A stretch of DNA of 38,449 nucleotides from Bacteroidota bacterium (GTDB lineage Bacteria; Bacteroidota; Bacteroidia; Chitinophagales; Saprospiraceae): NCBI GenBank assembly GCA_029567325.1, contig JAKQLF010000330.1, forward strand, positions 1-38,449. The letters are read 5' to 3'. Below the pieces are notes generated by a model that saw only the letters and a program-made list of their open reading frames with translations, ran no database searches and was not told the origin of the DNA. Positions 1 to 9,122 of the stretch are shown here, in pieces. The stretch's first letter is position 1; every line of letters begins with the position of its first letter. The translations under genes and the position numbers were made by a program.

Positions 1-140
1 GGGAACTTGCAAAGCCAATGATGTAAATCCAAATGAATGGCTCAAAAAAGTATTGGAAAAATTACCAGATACTAAAATGTCAGAATTAGCCGGTTTATTG
101 CCAATTGGAGGGGAGGTAGTGTAGTTGCTCGGATGGATAC
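1..140 (+). mobile_element. Right end of an IS66-like insertion sequence
   Basis: IS66 elements usually end a few tens of bases after the transposase stop, in a terminal repeat whose outer bases read GTA when viewed inward. Here the stop at 122-124 is followed by TTGCTCGGATGGATAC. Read inward from 140, that gives GTATCCATCCGAGC, a plausible outer inverted repeat. The exact boundary is inferred because the left end is outside the window and the 8-bp target duplication cannot be compared. Confidence 0.45.
2..124 (+). CDS. IS66-family transposase, C-terminal end (partial)
   Basis: An open frame enters from the left edge and ends in TAG at 122-124. The 40 visible residues contain CKANDVNPNEWLKKVLEKLP. 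This is the typical tail of IS66-family DDE transposases (TnpC), where a C-KAN-V-P-EWL segment is followed by a short helix and a LLP motif. The tail is complete, so the insertion sequence lies to the left of the window and its right end should fall just after the stop. The rest of the transposase and any accessory orfs are out of view. The family call rests on remembered sequence pattern only. Confidence 0.8.
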   Translation, partial: GTCKANDVNPNEWLKKVLEKLPDTKMSELAGLLPIGGEVV

Positions 141-1051
141 AAAGAAAATACTTAGTCGTTTTTCCTCAACATTTAATACATAGTATTTTCAGACTTCTGC
201 ACGACATAGTGAGTAACTCAAGTAAACAAGAAAAATTCTTCATCCATAGGGGCAAATGGTTACAGGCCAAAACTGTTGAAGTCTTAGAGACGTACTTTGG
301 TTTTGAAGGCAAAATTTTTAACGAATATAAAGTTGATGGACGAGGTCAAGATGTCTTGTTTCTTAAAGATGAACTTGCTTTAATTATTGAGAACAAGGCT
401 CATAATGAAGTTCGATTCAGTGGCGTTCCTAATGTTAAAACTATATTTGAACAATATCTCGCACGATTTAAAAAATCGATTCAAAAAGGTTATGATCAAT
501 GTTGGAGAGTTAAGAAAAACTTTCTTCAAAAAGATGAATTCAAAATAACTTATAATCAAGGGAAGAATGCTGAATTAATTACAACTAAAAATTATCCGAA
601 TGTTTTCTCAATAATTTTAACATTAGATGAATTTCGAACACCACAAATTAACACAACAGATTTACTAACTATACATCCAGATGATGACAAATTTCCATTA
701 TCTATAAGCATAGATGACTTTGAAGTGATTTTATTAACCTTAAAAAAAATGAATAAAAGCTTGAATGAGCTAACCAAATATCTAAAGCTTAGAGAGCAAA
801 TGCAAGGTAAGTTGAGATCTTCGGAAGAATTGTCAATATGGGCAACATTTATAATGAATTCACATTTTAAAATTCCTGAGGACAAGAACAAGAGTTTTTA
901 CCCAGGTTTTAAAGCTTTAGAAGTTTTTAATCATCAATATGAAGTTGGAATGGGATTTAGAGATGAAAAATATATGAAGATGAAAAAAAGTGACACTTTC
1001 AAACATTTAAATAAAATGAGGAAGCGGTTAATTGTGTTTGATACAGTTTAA
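125..1051 (+). pseudogene. PD-(D/E)XK / NERD-like nuclease-domain protein, 5' end lost to the IS
   Basis: The 308-codon frame opens at a TTG that directly abuts the transposase stop. Its first few codons are probably IS sequence, so the natural start is missing. Residues 70-92 have the layout of a PD-(D/E)XK nuclease core: GRGQD, a hydrophobic strand, then LIIENKA, giving D-x(n)-E-x-K. Families with this core and a long helical C-terminus (here about 190-308, with a LNELTKYLKLREQM segment) are NERD-like or uncharacterised DNA-end nucleases. A GTG at 209 could start a shortened product that keeps the catalytic core, so residual activity is not excluded. The gene sits directly upstream of a STAND defence-type gene on the same strand. 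The target and partner are unknown. Confidence 0.5.
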
Positions 1052-1188
1052 CATATCTTAGTTGCTATATTGCTATCGCAATGCCTCAACTATAAGAACT
1101 ATAACTTATGCTATCAAGAAAAAACAATAGATAACATTTAAAACGAGATTTTAAGGATATTTCCTGGAAGAATTACAAATATTGACAA

Positions 1189-4100
1189 ATGAATCAACTA
1201 TCCAGCATAAAAGAAAGACTTAAAAACTTAAATGACACTGAATTTCAAGAGATATGTGATTGCTTTTTAAGTTTACGGAATAGAGACTATAAAGCATATT
1301 CACGTACTGGGGCTCATAATATAAAACAGAAGACTACCAGAGGTACTCCTGATTTATTTATACAAATGCCGAATGGACTTTATCTGTTTGTGGAGTCCAC
1401 TACAACTGAACACAAAGGAAAAAGGCTATTGCATAAGTTAAAAGGTGATGTTTCTGGCTGTTTAGATGTTGGTAAAACAAAGATTCCTCTTAGCAAAATT
1501 CAAGAAATTATTCTTTGCTACAACTCCAACCTAAAGGTTGAAGAATTAGAGGAAGTGAATAAAAGAGCGATGGAATTGATGGGTAAACCACCAATGCATT
1601 ATAGTCTTGATGCACTGGCAACCGAAATCTTTTTTCATCACAAGAACCTCGCACATGATTATTTAGATCTTCCGCTTGATACAGGTCAGGTTGTTTCACT
1701 AAATAAGTTTGTGGAAGAATATGATAATGGAAAGCAAAAGCTGGCGACACCTTTGGGTGGTGTTTTTCTACATAGGGATAAAGAACTGGAAGATGTTAAA
1801 AACAAATTAGCTAATGGAGATATTGTAATTGTTTCTGGACCTGCTGGTGTGGGTAAATCAAAACTGGCACTAGAGTCAATTGAGCAGTTTATTGAATCCC
1901 ATTTGGATTATAACGCTTTTGCTATTTCACCTAAAGGTGCGGACTTACTTGGCGATTTAGGAGCTTATTTTGAAGGAGAAGATAACAGCATACTATTAGT
2001 TGATGATGTTAATCGTGTTGATAAATTTGTACAAATTCTAGGATTTTACCGAGGCTTAAAACATGGTAAACTGAAATTGGTTTTAACTGTTCGTGATTAT
2101 GCATTGGAGAATGTAAGAGAATGGTTAAGTGCTTATGAAAATTCTATTGTGGAAATCGGAGGATTTGGTTTTGAAGAAATTAAAGCCATAATAAAGCAGG
2201 AACCTTTTGGGATACATAATGGAACATATCAGAGTAAAATTTATTTTATAGCAAAAGGTAATGCCAGGCTTGCAGTAATGATGGCAATGATTGCCAGAAA
2301 AACAAATAAGCTAGAATCCTTGAATAATGTTGCAGATTTGTTCGAGCAATATTTTGAAACATTTATAAGCGATGAAGATGCTTTTAAGGATAAGCGAGTA
2401 CTTAAAGCTTTAGGTATAATTTCCTTTTTCTACACCTTACCTTACAATGATAACATTAACGATTTACTGGACTCAGTAGCCAATTCATTTTCAATTTCCT
2501 GCGATGACTTACGAGAGGCTTTTGATAGATTACACAGTTTGGATTTGATAGAGTTGAATTACGAACATGTAAAAATTGGTGAACAAAATCTATCCACCTA
2601 CTTTTTTTATAAAGTTTTCATCAAAGATCGACTACTTTCATTCAGGTCACTTTGGAACAATTATTTTGAACGACAAGAATACCGATTTAAGGACACCGTT
2701 TATCCAATTCATCAATGTTTTGATAAAGAGTTAATAAAGAAAGAAATAAAGCCTGTCTTGATTTCTTATTGGAAGACTATTCAATCAGATGAAAATAAGG
2801 CATTTCGTTTTCTAAATTTCGCTTGGGAATTTTTGCCTGAAGAAAGTTTTGCTTATCTGGAAGTACAAATTAATTGTTGTGTAGCTTCTCAGGTATTGGA
2901 ACTGAAAACAAAATATGAAACGAATGATTTTGTCAGCCCACACAAACAAGAAAAAAAACTGCACCTGCTTGCAAATTTTTTAAAGGAACCTCTGTATTGT
3001 TTGATTGCACTTGAATTTTCATTTCAATTAGTAGAACGGAATCCAGAACATTTACAGCAATTAATATATCACATAGACCAGAAATTTAATTTTATTGATG
3101 CAGATTACAACAACCAATTTCAAAGACAATCAATCTTAGTAGATTATTTAGTTGAGGAAATTGGAAAAGGACAGATACAGACATTAGCATTTTTTGCTGT
3201 GTCAAGGACTTTATTAAAGTGGTTGCGTTGGACTTATAAGAATCCAGAAGAAGCTGACCAACTCAACTCAAATATTGCTTCAGTTAAGCAATCTCGAGGG
3301 AAAATTTTAGATGCTCTTTGTAATCTTTATAGCAACTATCCAGAAGAAGTATTTGGGGTGATGCTTGATTTTTCAGTGAGACACGGCAAAGGCAATAAGT
3401 ATACAATAGCTTTTGATTTAGCCTATTTGATTCCCTGGATAGATAGCAATATGAATAGCATTAATTTCCGCCATTGTTATTACGTTCGGGAAATGGTACG
3501 TTCTTCAATCAAGGGTGAGTGCAATCATGATTCTTTCATGAGACTGAAATCGACCTTTACTCATCCTACCTATTCTTTGTTTGAGTTGGTAAACTGGGAT
3601 AGACGAAGGGGTAATGAAGATTACGATTTAGCAGATTACAGAGAGTTTGAAGTAATAAAAATAGCCGATATTACTAATAATAACTTAACCTTTAAATCAA
3701 AAGATGAGGTTAAGCAATTCATCACCCAGTATAATGAAATATTGAAGTGGAGTGAGATTAGAATACATTATCAACACCTTGTTGTTGATGCTATTATAAA
3801 AGCTAACCTGTTAATTGAAAATGAAATTGGATTTGCAACCTTCGTTGAACTTGCAAGACTTCAGGAAAAAGGGGGGTTTAATTCAGATTTTTTTATTTCA
3901 TATAGTACCCTTGACAGTTTGACTGTCCATCCAAAATTGGCGGAAAAGTTTTGGAAAGCAATTGGTACGGAAGGCCTCAACGAAATGTGGAAATTGGAAG
4001 TACTGACTAGTCTTCCTAGTGAAACAATTACGAAGGAACATCTTTCTCGACTTTACATTGTTTTGAATGAGCTTCATATAAACTTTCGAATCCAGCTTGA

Positions 4101-4929
4101 ACGCTTCAGGAAATATGAAAAGATAGACCCAAAAATCCTTCCTAAAGTAATACAAATAGTCGTGAGGAAAATTGAGGAAGAAAATCTAAAGATTTATTTA
4201 CCAGAAGAATTCTTTGTTCAGAACGCTGATTTAATTGAAGATATTGAGATACTAAAGAAAGCCTATCTCCAGCAAGATGAACTGGATCATAATTTTGATT
4301 ATGGTGGTAAAGGTTTACTGACGATCCTTAAAAGGGATAGTTGTTTTTTGTTGGAATTCGTTAAAGAGATTTTTGGAGAGGATCGACAAGGACGTGATAA
4401 AGATGATAAAGAACTGAATATAATTTGGAATTTGCTCAATGTTGAGGAAATTCTGGATGATACAATTGCATATCTGGCCAATTTTGTTGATCATAACTTT
4501 TTTTCAGAACACTATGCGAATGCTTTTTTTCAACAACTTACTCATAACGGAGAAAGAGCTGATAAATACCTATTAAGATTAATCGAAAAGTATAATGATC
4601 AACCAAAAATAATACGGATTGTATTTGACATAATTCTCAATTCACGGAAGGCTTTGTTTGAAGAGGCATTTGGAACATACATTAAAAAAAATCAAAAAGT
4701 GGAATGTTTCATAGAAATTAGCTGGACAGAGAACCAAGTTTTATTCGCAGGTCATGCTAATGTAGGCTCTTTAAGAGCAGCCAAATGGGAAAAACTATTA
4801 AGATTAGTAGAAGAAGCCAGATTAGGTATAAAGACACGTGCAGTTCGGAATTATATCAAAGACCAAATAGATAGCGAACTTCAATATGAAGAGGAAGAAA
4901 AAAGGCGAAAATTCTTTAATGGTTTTTAA
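1189..4929 (+). CDS. Avs-like STAND NTPase with N-terminal nuclease-like domain
   Basis: This is a 1246-residue protein. Residues 1-160 form an N-terminal effector-like domain with GTPDLF (D55), then YLFVESTTT (E69) and K-GD near residue 86. This resembles PD-(D/E)XK folds but has ExT where ExK is usual. Residues 190-310 are a P-loop ATPase core: Walker A GPAGVGKS (217-224), Walker B SILLVDD (D272/D273) and a TVRD motif (300-303) typical of STAND NTPases. The remaining 900 residues are helical and repeat-like, the usual target-sensing part. Avs and related STAND proteins use this order (nuclease, NTPase, sensor array) to detect phage proteins and then degrade nucleic acid. The gene stands alone with 137 bp upstream, next to a broken nuclease gene and IS DNA. 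Antiphage function is inferred from architecture. The exact Avs subtype cannot be assigned by eye. Confidence 0.72.
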   Translation: MNQLSSIKERLKNLNDTEFQEICDCFLSLRNRDYKAYSRTGAHNIKQKTTRGTPDLFIQMPNGLYLFVESTTTEHKGKRLLHKLKGDVSGCLDVGKTKIPLSKIQEIILCYNSNLKVEELEEVNKRAMELMGKPPMHYSLDALATEIFFHHKNLAHDYLDLPLDTGQVVSLNKFVEEYDNGKQKLATPLGGVFLHRDKELEDVKNKLANGDIVIVSGPAGVGKSKLALESIEQFIESHLDYNAFAISPKGADLLGDLGAYFEGEDNSILLVDDVNRVDKFVQILGFYRGLKHGKLKLVLTVRDYALENVREWLSAYENSIVEIGGFGFEEIKAIIKQEPFGIHNGTYQSKIYFIAKGNARLAVMMAMIARKTNKLESLNNVADLFEQYFETFISDEDAFKDKRVLKALGIISFFYTLPYNDNINDLLDSVANSFSISCDDLREAFDRLHSLDLIELNYEHVKIGEQNLSTYFFYKVFIKDRLLSFRSLWNNYFERQEYRFKDTVYPIHQCFDKELIKKEIKPVLISYWKTIQSDENKAFRFLNFAWEFLPEESFAYLEVQINCCVASQVLELKTKYETNDFVSPHKQEKKLHLLANFLKEPLYCLIALEFSFQLVERNPEHLQQLIYHIDQKFNFIDADYNNQFQRQSILVDYLVEEIGKGQIQTLAFFAVSRTLLKWLRWTYKNPEEADQLNSNIASVKQSRGKILDALCNLYSNYPEEVFGVMLDFSVRHGKGNKYTIAFDLAYLIPWIDSNMNSINFRHCYYVREMVRSSIKGECNHDSFMRLKSTFTHPTYSLFELVNWDRRRGNEDYDLADYREFEVIKIADITNNNLTFKSKDEVKQFITQYNEILKWSEIRIHYQHLVVDAIIKANLLIENEIGFATFVELARLQEKGGFNSDFFISYSTLDSLTVHPKLAEKFWKAIGTEGLNEMWKLEVLTSLPSETITKEHLSRLYIVLNELHINFRIQLERFRKYEKIDPKILPKVIQIVVRKIEEENLKIYLPEEFFVQNADLIEDIEILKKAYLQQDELDHNFDYGGKGLLTILKRDSCFLLEFVKEIFGEDRQGRDKDDKELNIIWNLLNVEEILDDTIAYLANFVDHNFFSEHYANAFFQQLTHNGERADKYLLRLIEKYNDQPKIIRIVFDIILNSRKALFEEAFGTYIKKNQKVECFIEISWTENQVLFAGHANVGSLRAAKWEKLLRLVEEARLGIKTRAVRNYIKDQIDSELQYEEEEKRRKFFNGF

Positions 4930-4974
4930 ACCTTCCCAATAAAACCAATACCACACCACCTTGTAACAGTCAAA

Positions 4975-5238
4975 ATGAAAGAAACCAAAGAAACATCAAA
5001 CAGCATACAAAACGACAAATCAAAGATTAGGGTGAACTCGCATGACCAGCCCTACCCTACTGCTGATGTTTTACAAAAAATACTTCAACCGCGGAGGTTG
5101 ACTTCGTACTTCCTGGTTTTCATTGAAAGTGGTGCCATCACCTACAACCTGGACTTACAAGATATTGCCATCACCGAGGGACAATTGATGTTTGCCATGC
5201 CCAATCAAGTTTTTGAAAATTATTGTCACATTCCATAA
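4975..5238 (+). pseudogene. AraC-family regulator, N-terminal sensor fragment
   Basis: The 87-residue frame resembles the first part of Bacteroidota AraC-type regulators: a short leader, RRLTSYFLVFIESGAITYNL, then ITEGQLMFAMPNQVF. This is the start of the cupin-like ligand domain (strand, G-x-I-x-Y, strand, G-x-L-x-F-x-x-P-x-Q). The protein stops soon after, and neither frame downstream encodes the two HTH motifs of the family. It is probably a relic left by recombination. A free-standing cupin protein is the alternative. The next gene begins 1 bp past its stop, in another frame. Confidence 0.5.
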
Positions 5239-5239
5239 A

Positions 5240-5899
5240 ATGAATATTGAATATAATAAGAGAAATTTCTATCCTGATGAGCTACGAGTATTAAAGAAAT
5301 TGCAAACTCAAAAAGAAAAAGAAACAATTGGTAAGATAAAGTTTTACCATTTTTTGTTTTTTGGACTATTGGGGGCAACATCATCATATGTAACTTCTAA
5401 AATACCTGATGGATTTTGGACTTTTATTTTTGGGATAACTGCTGTATTTTCCTTTTCATTTATTGTATTAATGCCTTATGAAATGTATAGGATGAAGAGA
5501 AAACATAAAGATTTTTTAAATCGCCTAGATGCAACTATAGAGAAGGGGACAGTTGCCACTTGCAAAATTAAAGCAAAAAGAATTGCGGTTGCTTTGGAGT
5601 ATGAAGATGAAGGCGATTTGTTTATTATTGAATATGATATTGACAAAGTTCTGTTTATGTGGGACTATGACTATAACCTGCGGAAGAAATTTCCTTGCCT
5701 TGACTTTGAAATTTATGAAGAAAATTTCTTTAAACTTTTGGGCAGACAAGTTTATCCACAAAGCGATCGCATCAAACCTATGACAATTGACAGTAAAGCT
5801 AAATGGAATTATATGAGTAAAATTGGTTCAGCTGGACACTTAGAGACGATGAATGTTAGTTTCGACAAGCTAATTGAAGATTACAATAACTGTGCTTAA
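5240..5899 (+). CDS. Two-TM membrane protein of unknown function
   Basis: This is a 219-residue protein starting at the ATG that reads MNIEYNKRNFYPDEL. An upstream ATG at 5192 would lie inside the preceding fragment and is less likely. Two hydrophobic segments sit close together at about 35-52 and 58-80, followed by a basic stretch (MYRMKRKHK), so both termini are probably cytoplasmic. The C-terminal 120 residues are soluble, rich in Tyr, Phe and acidic residues, with beta-type pattern (LEYEDEGDLFIIEYDI). I do not recognise the family. Neighbours are unrelated single genes on the same strand, which suits an accessory region. Confidence 0.6.
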   Translation: MNIEYNKRNFYPDELRVLKKLQTQKEKETIGKIKFYHFLFFGLLGATSSYVTSKIPDGFWTFIFGITAVFSFSFIVLMPYEMYRMKRKHKDFLNRLDATIEKGTVATCKIKAKRIAVALEYEDEGDLFIIEYDIDKVLFMWDYDYNLRKKFPCLDFEIYEENFFKLLGRQVYPQSDRIKPMTIDSKAKWNYMSKIGSAGHLETMNVSFDKLIEDYNNCA

Positions 5900-6034
5900 C
5901 AAGCAGACTATCAAGTTTATCAGAATACATGGATTTCTATTATCTTTTGTATTAATTTTGAGATAACGTCTTCAAAACCAGTGGCATCAAGAATTTGCCA
6001 AATTTTGAATGTCATTTTATAAAATGCTAACACA

Positions 6035-6628
6035 ATGAAAGAACCATTAGCCTTTTTAGTTTTAGAAAAACAAGTGATCAAGCTTTATGATGAATCTGAT
6101 TACAAATTTGACTTTGTGGACAACATTAAAACGTACAACAAGGAATTTTTTGGTGGCGACAAAAAAGCTTTGACTACTCAAATCGGAATTGAGGTTTTTG
6201 AAGATGATGAAATGAAATCAAGTTGCATCATTGGCTCAGAAGGCGGTGGGACAAGTTTGGAAGGAAACACTTACCTAATCAGTTATGGTGGACTTGTAAT
6301 TTGTTGCTCAAACACTGTATTTAAATTGACATTACCAGATTTAAATTTAGAATGGAAAACTATTTCTGATCCTGCAACATGCTTTGGAATTTATTATTTA
6401 GGTCCTGACTATGTAGTTCATGGAGAACTTGAAATAACAAAACTTGATAAAGACGGAAAAATAGTTTGGCAAAACAGTGGACGTGACATTTGGATAACAG
6501 CTGAAGGAATTGATAATTTTGAAGTTTATAATGATTATATTCTGGCAACTGACTGGGAATATAACAGATATAAATTTGACTATGATGGAAAATTATTAGA
6601 AGAATACAAAACTGAACCATTGAAGTAA
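6035..6628 (+). CDS. Hypothetical beta-rich cytoplasmic protein
   Basis: This is a 197-residue protein without signal peptide or membrane segment. The C-terminal half has strands of the type seen in PQQ/YncE-like beta-propeller blades, such as LTLPDLNLEWKT, ITKLDKDGKIVWQ and YKFDYDGKLLEE (aromatic strand, D-x-DGK turn, W). At this length it could supply only two or three blades, so it may be a partial propeller or a self-contained sandwich. Free-standing proteins of this look are common in polymorphic-toxin and accessory loci, but nothing here ties it to a toxin. The function is unknown. The gene is isolated by 135 bp upstream and 89 bp downstream. Confidence 0.55.
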   Translation: MKEPLAFLVLEKQVIKLYDESDYKFDFVDNIKTYNKEFFGGDKKALTTQIGIEVFEDDEMKSSCIIGSEGGGTSLEGNTYLISYGGLVICCSNTVFKLTLPDLNLEWKTISDPATCFGIYYLGPDYVVHGELEITKLDKDGKIVWQNSGRDIWITAEGIDNFEVYNDYILATDWEYNRYKFDYDGKLLEEYKTEPLK

Positions 6629-6717
6629 AAACAGAAAGATGAAAAATTAGAAACCAAAAAAGGTGGAAGTTTTAGTAAAAATAAAAACTAGCAATAAATT
6701 AGAAAACAATCAGAAAT

Positions 6718-7599
6718 ATGACAACAACATTCAAGACGAGATTCTGGAGAATAAGTAAATGGTTTGCAGGGCTTTTTGTTTTGCTGTTCGTTTTTAGGCT
6801 TATCTATGGTTATGTAGCAACAGACACAAATACAGGAAGTGATTACAGCGACAACTTTTTTAGTAGCATTGACAATTTAAGAAAAAACTATGCCTCTGAA
6901 AAAATTGCAATGAATGGCGATGTTCAAGTGGCGTCAAATATTGCTTCCAATCAAAAATATGAAAAGACTGCCTCCATTAAAATTAAGACTTCTGAATTTG
7001 AAAAAGACGAAAAGTTACTGAAAGAAAAGTCAAAATCTTTTAACGCAGTTATCCAATACGAACAATCTCTTGGGCAAAAAGGGAACAGACAAATCCATTT
7101 GTTATTTGGTGTCAATCCAAACTTGTTTGATAGTCTGTATTTTGAAATGAAAAAAATTGGTGTGCTCAAAGCAACTGAAATTACTAAAGTTGATAAGACG
7201 AATGAATACAGACAACTGAATGCAAAAAAAGCTTCTATTGAAAAAACACTTCAATCTCTTAACGAACTAAAATCAAAAGGTGGACAAATTTCCGATTTTG
7301 TTTCACTCAATGACAAAATATTAGAAATAGAAGAAAAAGCACAAGAACTAGGTGTGGAACTAGGCAATTTTGACACGGAGAATGAGTTTTGCACCATTAA
7401 ACTATCCATGTATGAAGGTACGACTGAGATAAACATAAGTTTTATTCATAGAATTAAAGTGGCCTTGGAGTGGACAATAAAATATTTTGCAATCATTGCA
7501 TTTACGACGCTAGTACTTTCGCTGACAATTTTTGTTTTGCTTTTAATCATTGACAAATCGAAAGTAATGAACGCCATAAACAATAAACTAAATGAATAA
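6718..7599 (+). CDS. DUF4349-type membrane protein
   Basis: This is a 293-residue protein with the DUF4349 layout. An N-terminal membrane anchor (about 13-32) is followed by an extracytoplasmic region with a beta-rich part (YEKTASIKIKTSEFEKDEKLL) and a central coiled coil (about 160-215). After a short strand (FCTIKLSMYEG) comes a C-terminal membrane segment (about 250-278) and a basic tail. Proteins of this family are inner-membrane proteins of unknown role. The fold of the paired anchors and coiled coil suggests a periplasmic arm held at both ends. It is not in an obvious operon: 89 bp separates it from the gene before, 59 bp from the gene after. Confidence 0.7.
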   Translation: MTTTFKTRFWRISKWFAGLFVLLFVFRLIYGYVATDTNTGSDYSDNFFSSIDNLRKNYASEKIAMNGDVQVASNIASNQKYEKTASIKIKTSEFEKDEKLLKEKSKSFNAVIQYEQSLGQKGNRQIHLLFGVNPNLFDSLYFEMKKIGVLKATEITKVDKTNEYRQLNAKKASIEKTLQSLNELKSKGGQISDFVSLNDKILEIEEKAQELGVELGNFDTENEFCTIKLSMYEGTTEINISFIHRIKVALEWTIKYFAIIAFTTLVLSLTIFVLLLIIDKSKVMNAINNKLNE

Positions 7600-7658
7600 T
7601 TGCACTACTTTTATACCTTAGAGTCCGGAAAAAAAACTTGAAAAGGAAAATCTAAATT

Positions 7659-8141
7659 ATGAAACAAAGTAAATTATTGGAGATGCACAATGTTGGTATT
7701 GTTGTGGAATCTCTTGATCTTGCCATTGAGTTTTTCACAGAAATTGGGCTGACTCTTGAAGGTCGAATGATGGTCGAAGGTGAATGGGCCGGGCGTGTGA
7801 CTGGACTCAACAATCAGTCCGCTGAAATCGCAATGATGGTTACTCCTGATGGCCACTCCAGACTTGAACTTTCACGTTTTATATCACCACAAACAATAGC
7901 CGATCACAGAACCGCGCCTGTGAACGCTCTTGGTTATCTCAGGGTGATGTTTAGAGTTGATAATCTTGATGAACTATTAGGTCGGCTTGAAAAATATGGT
8001 GCTCAAGTTGTAGGGGAAGTGGTACAGTTCGGTGACGTTTATCGACTATGTTATATTCGTGGCGTAGAAGGATTGCTGATTGGCTTAGCGGAGCAACTCG
8101 GTAATGATACTGCGAAAGACATTTTAGAAAACAGTCATTAA
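7659..8141 (+). CDS. VOC-superfamily (glyoxalase/bleomycin-resistance-like) protein
   Basis: This is a 160-residue protein with two beta-alpha-beta-beta-beta modules of the vicinal oxygen chelate fold. The first opens with MHNVGIVVESLDLAIEFFTE, the second with LRVMFRVDNLDELLGRLEKYG. In metal-dependent members four ligands (usually H, E, H, E) come from equivalent strands. Here the first His and the Glu of LELSRF are present. The second module starts with Arg instead of His, and the last strand reads GLLIGLAEQ, with the Glu displaced. The metal site may therefore be incomplete or altered. The substrate cannot be predicted. Related small VOC proteins act as dioxygenase-like enzymes, antibiotic-binding proteins or metabolite-proofreading enzymes. 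Confidence 0.8.
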   Translation: MKQSKLLEMHNVGIVVESLDLAIEFFTEIGLTLEGRMMVEGEWAGRVTGLNNQSAEIAMMVTPDGHSRLELSRFISPQTIADHRTAPVNALGYLRVMFRVDNLDELLGRLEKYGAQVVGEVVQFGDVYRLCYIRGVEGLLIGLAEQLGNDTAKDILENSH

Positions 8142-8192
8142 AAAAGTACCAGACCCGTCATTGAGTATGCATTATCTACAAAAAATGGGATT

Positions 8193-8984
8193 ATGAATAA
8201 ATTAATGCTTTGGGGAATATTACTTTTTACCAACAGTATAATTGCACAATCTGATCAATATTTCTTATCTGACTTTTTATTGGAAGATGAATTAAAATCT
8301 GAGAACCAATTAAATGAACTCAGACAGCATAACTTTTCGAATATTTGGAATAAAACAGCAAATGAATTTATTTATGGAATTATAGGCGATGACCATGAAA
8401 GGATTAGGTTAAAATTTCTAGCAATAAATAAAAATGTAGAAAATCCGAATCAATATTACGTTACAGGTAAGACAAAGGTTAAAGATATTGTTTGTGATTT
8501 TTCTGGAACCATTACACTCCAGATCGTATATGAAGTTAAGGAATTGCACTATGGAGTTGATGATGAATTCCAAAACAAAGGAATAAAAAAACAAGGCATT
8601 TTGATAGCGGAATATTACTTTGAAGAAAATGCTCAACAAAAAGACAGTGGTTTTTTCAAAGGGAAATTATATTCCAAATGGTATCTTGACAAAAAAAACG
8701 AGATAAAATACGATGACATTCAATCTATTTCAGATAGCTATTGCAACAATGCTTTTATTGGAGTTTGGAAAAGTAATTCAACCGGAAAGGAAAAGATTTG
8801 CAATTGGGCAGATTGGCGAGTCCCCAATGCCAATCAAGATTTTGATATTGGAGCTGGTGAATTTAGCGTATCAGAAAAATATTGGAACAGAGGTTGGTTA
8901 GATATTGCTCTTAAAAACCAAGTACCAAATAAAGCGATGGTTCGAGAAAAAGGGGGGAAAAAATTAAAAGATTGGTGGGAATAA
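8193..8984 (+). CDS. Secreted hypothetical protein
   Basis: This is a 263-residue protein with an N-terminal signal peptide (MNKLMLWGILLFTNSIIAQ, likely cut after the AQ near residue 19). The mature part is acidic and beta-rich. The centre (VKDIVCDFSGTITLQIVYEV) alternates like a beta-sandwich or lipocalin-like strand pair, and it is followed by KGKLYSKWYLDKKNEI. The end has an unusual Trp/Gly-rich stretch. I do not recognise a named family. It is probably periplasmic or outer-membrane-facing. It stands alone, 51 bp after the VOC gene and on the same strand. Confidence 0.6.
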   Translation: MNKLMLWGILLFTNSIIAQSDQYFLSDFLLEDELKSENQLNELRQHNFSNIWNKTANEFIYGIIGDDHERIRLKFLAINKNVENPNQYYVTGKTKVKDIVCDFSGTITLQIVYEVKELHYGVDDEFQNKGIKKQGILIAEYYFEENAQQKDSGFFKGKLYSKWYLDKKNEIKYDDIQSISDSYCNNAFIGVWKSNSTGKEKICNWADWRVPNANQDFDIGAGEFSVSEKYWNRGWLDIALKNQVPNKAMVREKGGKKLKDWWE

Positions 8985-9090
8985 TATCTCTCTATTGTTC
9001 CTCATTTATTTGGTGAGGCAGGTACAGCCATATTTGGCAAATTAATAGTTATTAACTAATTGATTATCAATAATATAATGTCTTTTTTAT

Positions 9091-9120
9091 GAGCGTTAGT
9101 TAACGTGGTTACGGGCAGCC
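9091..9120. repeat. Small nested palindrome in the vapBC upstream region
   Basis: Two short dyads lie side by side. CGTTA-GT-TAACG is near 9094-9105 and GTGG-(10 nt)-CCAC follows directly. Comparable hairpins near the ends of Bacteroidota accessory genes can be recombination or terminator structures. Perfect integron core sites (RYYYAAC and GTTRRRY pair) were not found, so no attC call is made. Confidence 0.3.
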
Positions 9121-9122
9121 AC

